This document shows positions 63,052 to 64,000 of a stretch of 64,000 bases of DNA, one piece after another (positions within the stretch are counted from its first letter, which is position 1; each line of letters opens with the position of its first letter). The position numbers and the translations under genes are program-made. The DNA lies in contig NZ_LMZQ01000009.1 of the NCBI RefSeq assembly GCF_001442625.1, positions 178,247-242,246 on the forward strand, given 5' to 3'. Source of the DNA: Pedobacter ginsenosidimutans (GTDB lineage: Bacteria > Bacteroidota > Bacteroidia > Sphingobacteriales > Sphingobacteriaceae). The notes beneath the pieces were generated by a model. It saw only the letters and a program-made list of their open reading frames with translations. It was not told where the DNA came from and did no database searches.

Positions 63052-63079
63052 TAAACCCCGGCGGCCACCGGGGCTTACA
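63052..63079 (+). promoter_or_regulatory. GC-rich stem-loop in the susC leader
   Basis: GTAAACCCCGG pairs with CCGGGGCTTAC with one mismatch and a 6-base loop. It lies 41 bp before the SusC start, in an otherwise AT-rich region and is not followed by a T-run, so it is more likely a leader RNA structure than a terminator. A tiny frame (63008-63034, MKKKISPT) precedes it. Confidence 0.5.
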
Positions 63080-63120
63080 ACAGTTTTAAATTATATATCG
63101 AACAACCTAAAACCAATGCA

Positions 63121-64000
63121 ATGTATTATAAAAATACACCTTTTGCAAGTCAGCCCCCGTTGACTTATCACTATACTATTACCCAAAAACTAAGATTTTT
63201 CATGAAAGTAAATGCGATCTTATTGGTTATCTCTCTCTTTGCCATGGGCAGCCTCTATGCCACCAACAGCTCGGCGCAGGGCCTGCAGGAAACCAATGTT
63301 TCACTAGGGTTTTCCGGTGGCAGCCTTCAGCAGGCCTTTGCAAAGATCGAGCGCGAAACCGATTTTCGCTTTGCGTATAAAAAACAGGTGCTTTCAGGGA
63401 TAACAGCACCTGTTCTCACCTTGAAAAGGCGGAGCTTAAAACAGACCCTCGACGAGCTTTTAAAAGGCACGGGCCTTGATTATAAACTGCTCAACAACAG
63501 TATTATCATATTCAAGTCTTTGGCGCCCACCACTGAGACCAGCACCAACTTTGAGGAGGTCACGGGAGTGGTCAGAGATGAAAGTGGTGCTGCTCTTCCA
63601 GGGGTTTCGGTTAAAGTAAAGGGAAAAACTGCCGCAACGATAACCGATGTTAACGGGACCTTTAAAATCCAGGCTTCTCCCGACGATATTCTTATTTTTA
63701 GCTACGTTGGCTATTCTGCTGCCGAAAGACCGGTACAGATGGGCAAATCTATAGACATCAGCTTATCGCCGCAGGCCGGAACCCTTGATGCGGTTGTGGT
63801 GGTTGGATATGGGACCACAACCAAACGGACCAATACGGGATCAGCAACCACAGTGAGTGCCAAACAGATCGGAAACCAGCCTGTAGCAGATCCCCTGGCA
63901 GCCCTGCAAGGCCGGGTTGCAGGATTGGATATCTCTTCGGTAACAGGTTACCCAGGTTCAGGATATAACGTGCGCCTTCGCGGACAGAATTCGATTACTT
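63121..64000 (+). CDS. SusC/RagA TonB-dependent receptor, 3' end outside window
   Basis: The frame is open to the window end, with 293 residues visible. A long signal region (MYYKNTPFAS, hydrophobic part near residues 31-47, cleaved near NSSAQ) is followed by the STN domain (VSLGFSGGSLQQAFAKI), a carboxypeptidase-like domain (VTGVVRDESGAALPGVSVKVKG), and the TonB plug (DAVVVVGYGTTTKR, then PLAALQGRVAGLDI). The STN domain is the part that talks to FecR. A second Met at 63202 is less likely. It opens a polysaccharide utilisation locus, probably followed by SusD. Confidence 0.93.
   Translation, partial: MYYKNTPFASQPPLTYHYTITQKLRFFMKVNAILLVISLFAMGSLYATNSSAQGLQETNVSLGFSGGSLQQAFAKIERETDFRFAYKKQVLSGITAPVLTLKRRSLKQTLDELLKGTGLDYKLLNNSIIIFKSLAPTTETSTNFEEVTGVVRDESGAALPGVSVKVKGKTAATITDVNGTFKIQASPDDILIFSYVGYSAAERPVQMGKSIDISLSPQAGTLDAVVVVGYGTTTKRTNTGSATTVSAKQIGNQPVADPLAALQGRVAGLDISSVTGYPGSGYNVRLRGQNSIT

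Overview
The window looks like a chromosomal segment of a Sphingobacteriaceae bacterium (Bacteroidota), most like Pedobacter. This rests on the moderate to low GC, the TAnnTTTG-type -7 promoter boxes, the lack of strong Shine-Dalgarno sites, a SusC-type TonB receptor preceded by an ECF sigma factor and FecR, many AraC and LytTR regulators, and families of dispersed inverted-repeat elements between genes. No tRNA, rRNA, CRISPR array, phage or transposase gene was seen.

Layout. 1-1660: the end of an AraC regulator and a secreted alpha/beta hydrolase. 1872-8787: a TMEM220-like membrane protein followed by a complete eboABCDEF cluster, the widely conserved but poorly understood metabolite-traffic system. 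8921-17176: a lipoprotein, then a heavy-metal RND efflux operon (czcCBA type) with its own two-component system. Both the czcC and the response regulator promoters carry direct repeats with an exact 11-bp period, a likely operator of that regulator. 17287-23023: a base-excision glycosylase and a short fucose-type sugar acid catabolism cluster (FucP, UxaA-like dehydratase, SDR) under a divergent AraC. 23245-29156: small membrane proteins, a GlxA-type regulator divergent from a DinB/DinB/calycin-like/DUF1801 operon, a 21-bp tandem repeat array, a DoxX protein and exported proteins.

29310-35018: a Ter stress-response locus (TerC, HAD, phosphoribosyltransferase, two TerD, TelA, and an unrecognised 320-residue protein). 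35527-41130: dienelactone hydrolase, aminoglycoside-phosphotransferase-like kinase, TlpA-like thioredoxin, 2OG-Fe(II) oxygenase, and a LytS/LytTR pair divergent from 41475-45889, an ABC ATPase with a permease fused to an M1 peptidase. 45890-46880: a repeat-dense zone in which a GIY-YIG nuclease gene lies between inverted copies of a dispersed repeat. 46914-53685: a second RND efflux operon with an AraC regulator. 53941-58744: SRPBCC protein, lipoprotein, AI-2E exporter, esterase, single-domain response regulator and a small orphan protein. 58846-60817: a truncated GNAT remnant beside an SDR/AraC pair. 61281-64000: ECF sigma, FecR anti-sigma and the start of a SusC receptor, the opening of a polysaccharide utilisation locus that continues past the right edge.

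The parts that most deserve a second look are the ebo cluster with its attached TMEM220 gene, the Ter locus with its unknown last gene, the TIR-bounded GIY-YIG unit, and the 11-bp operator series of the metal efflux operon. All family assignments come from reading motifs and context; no database search was run.
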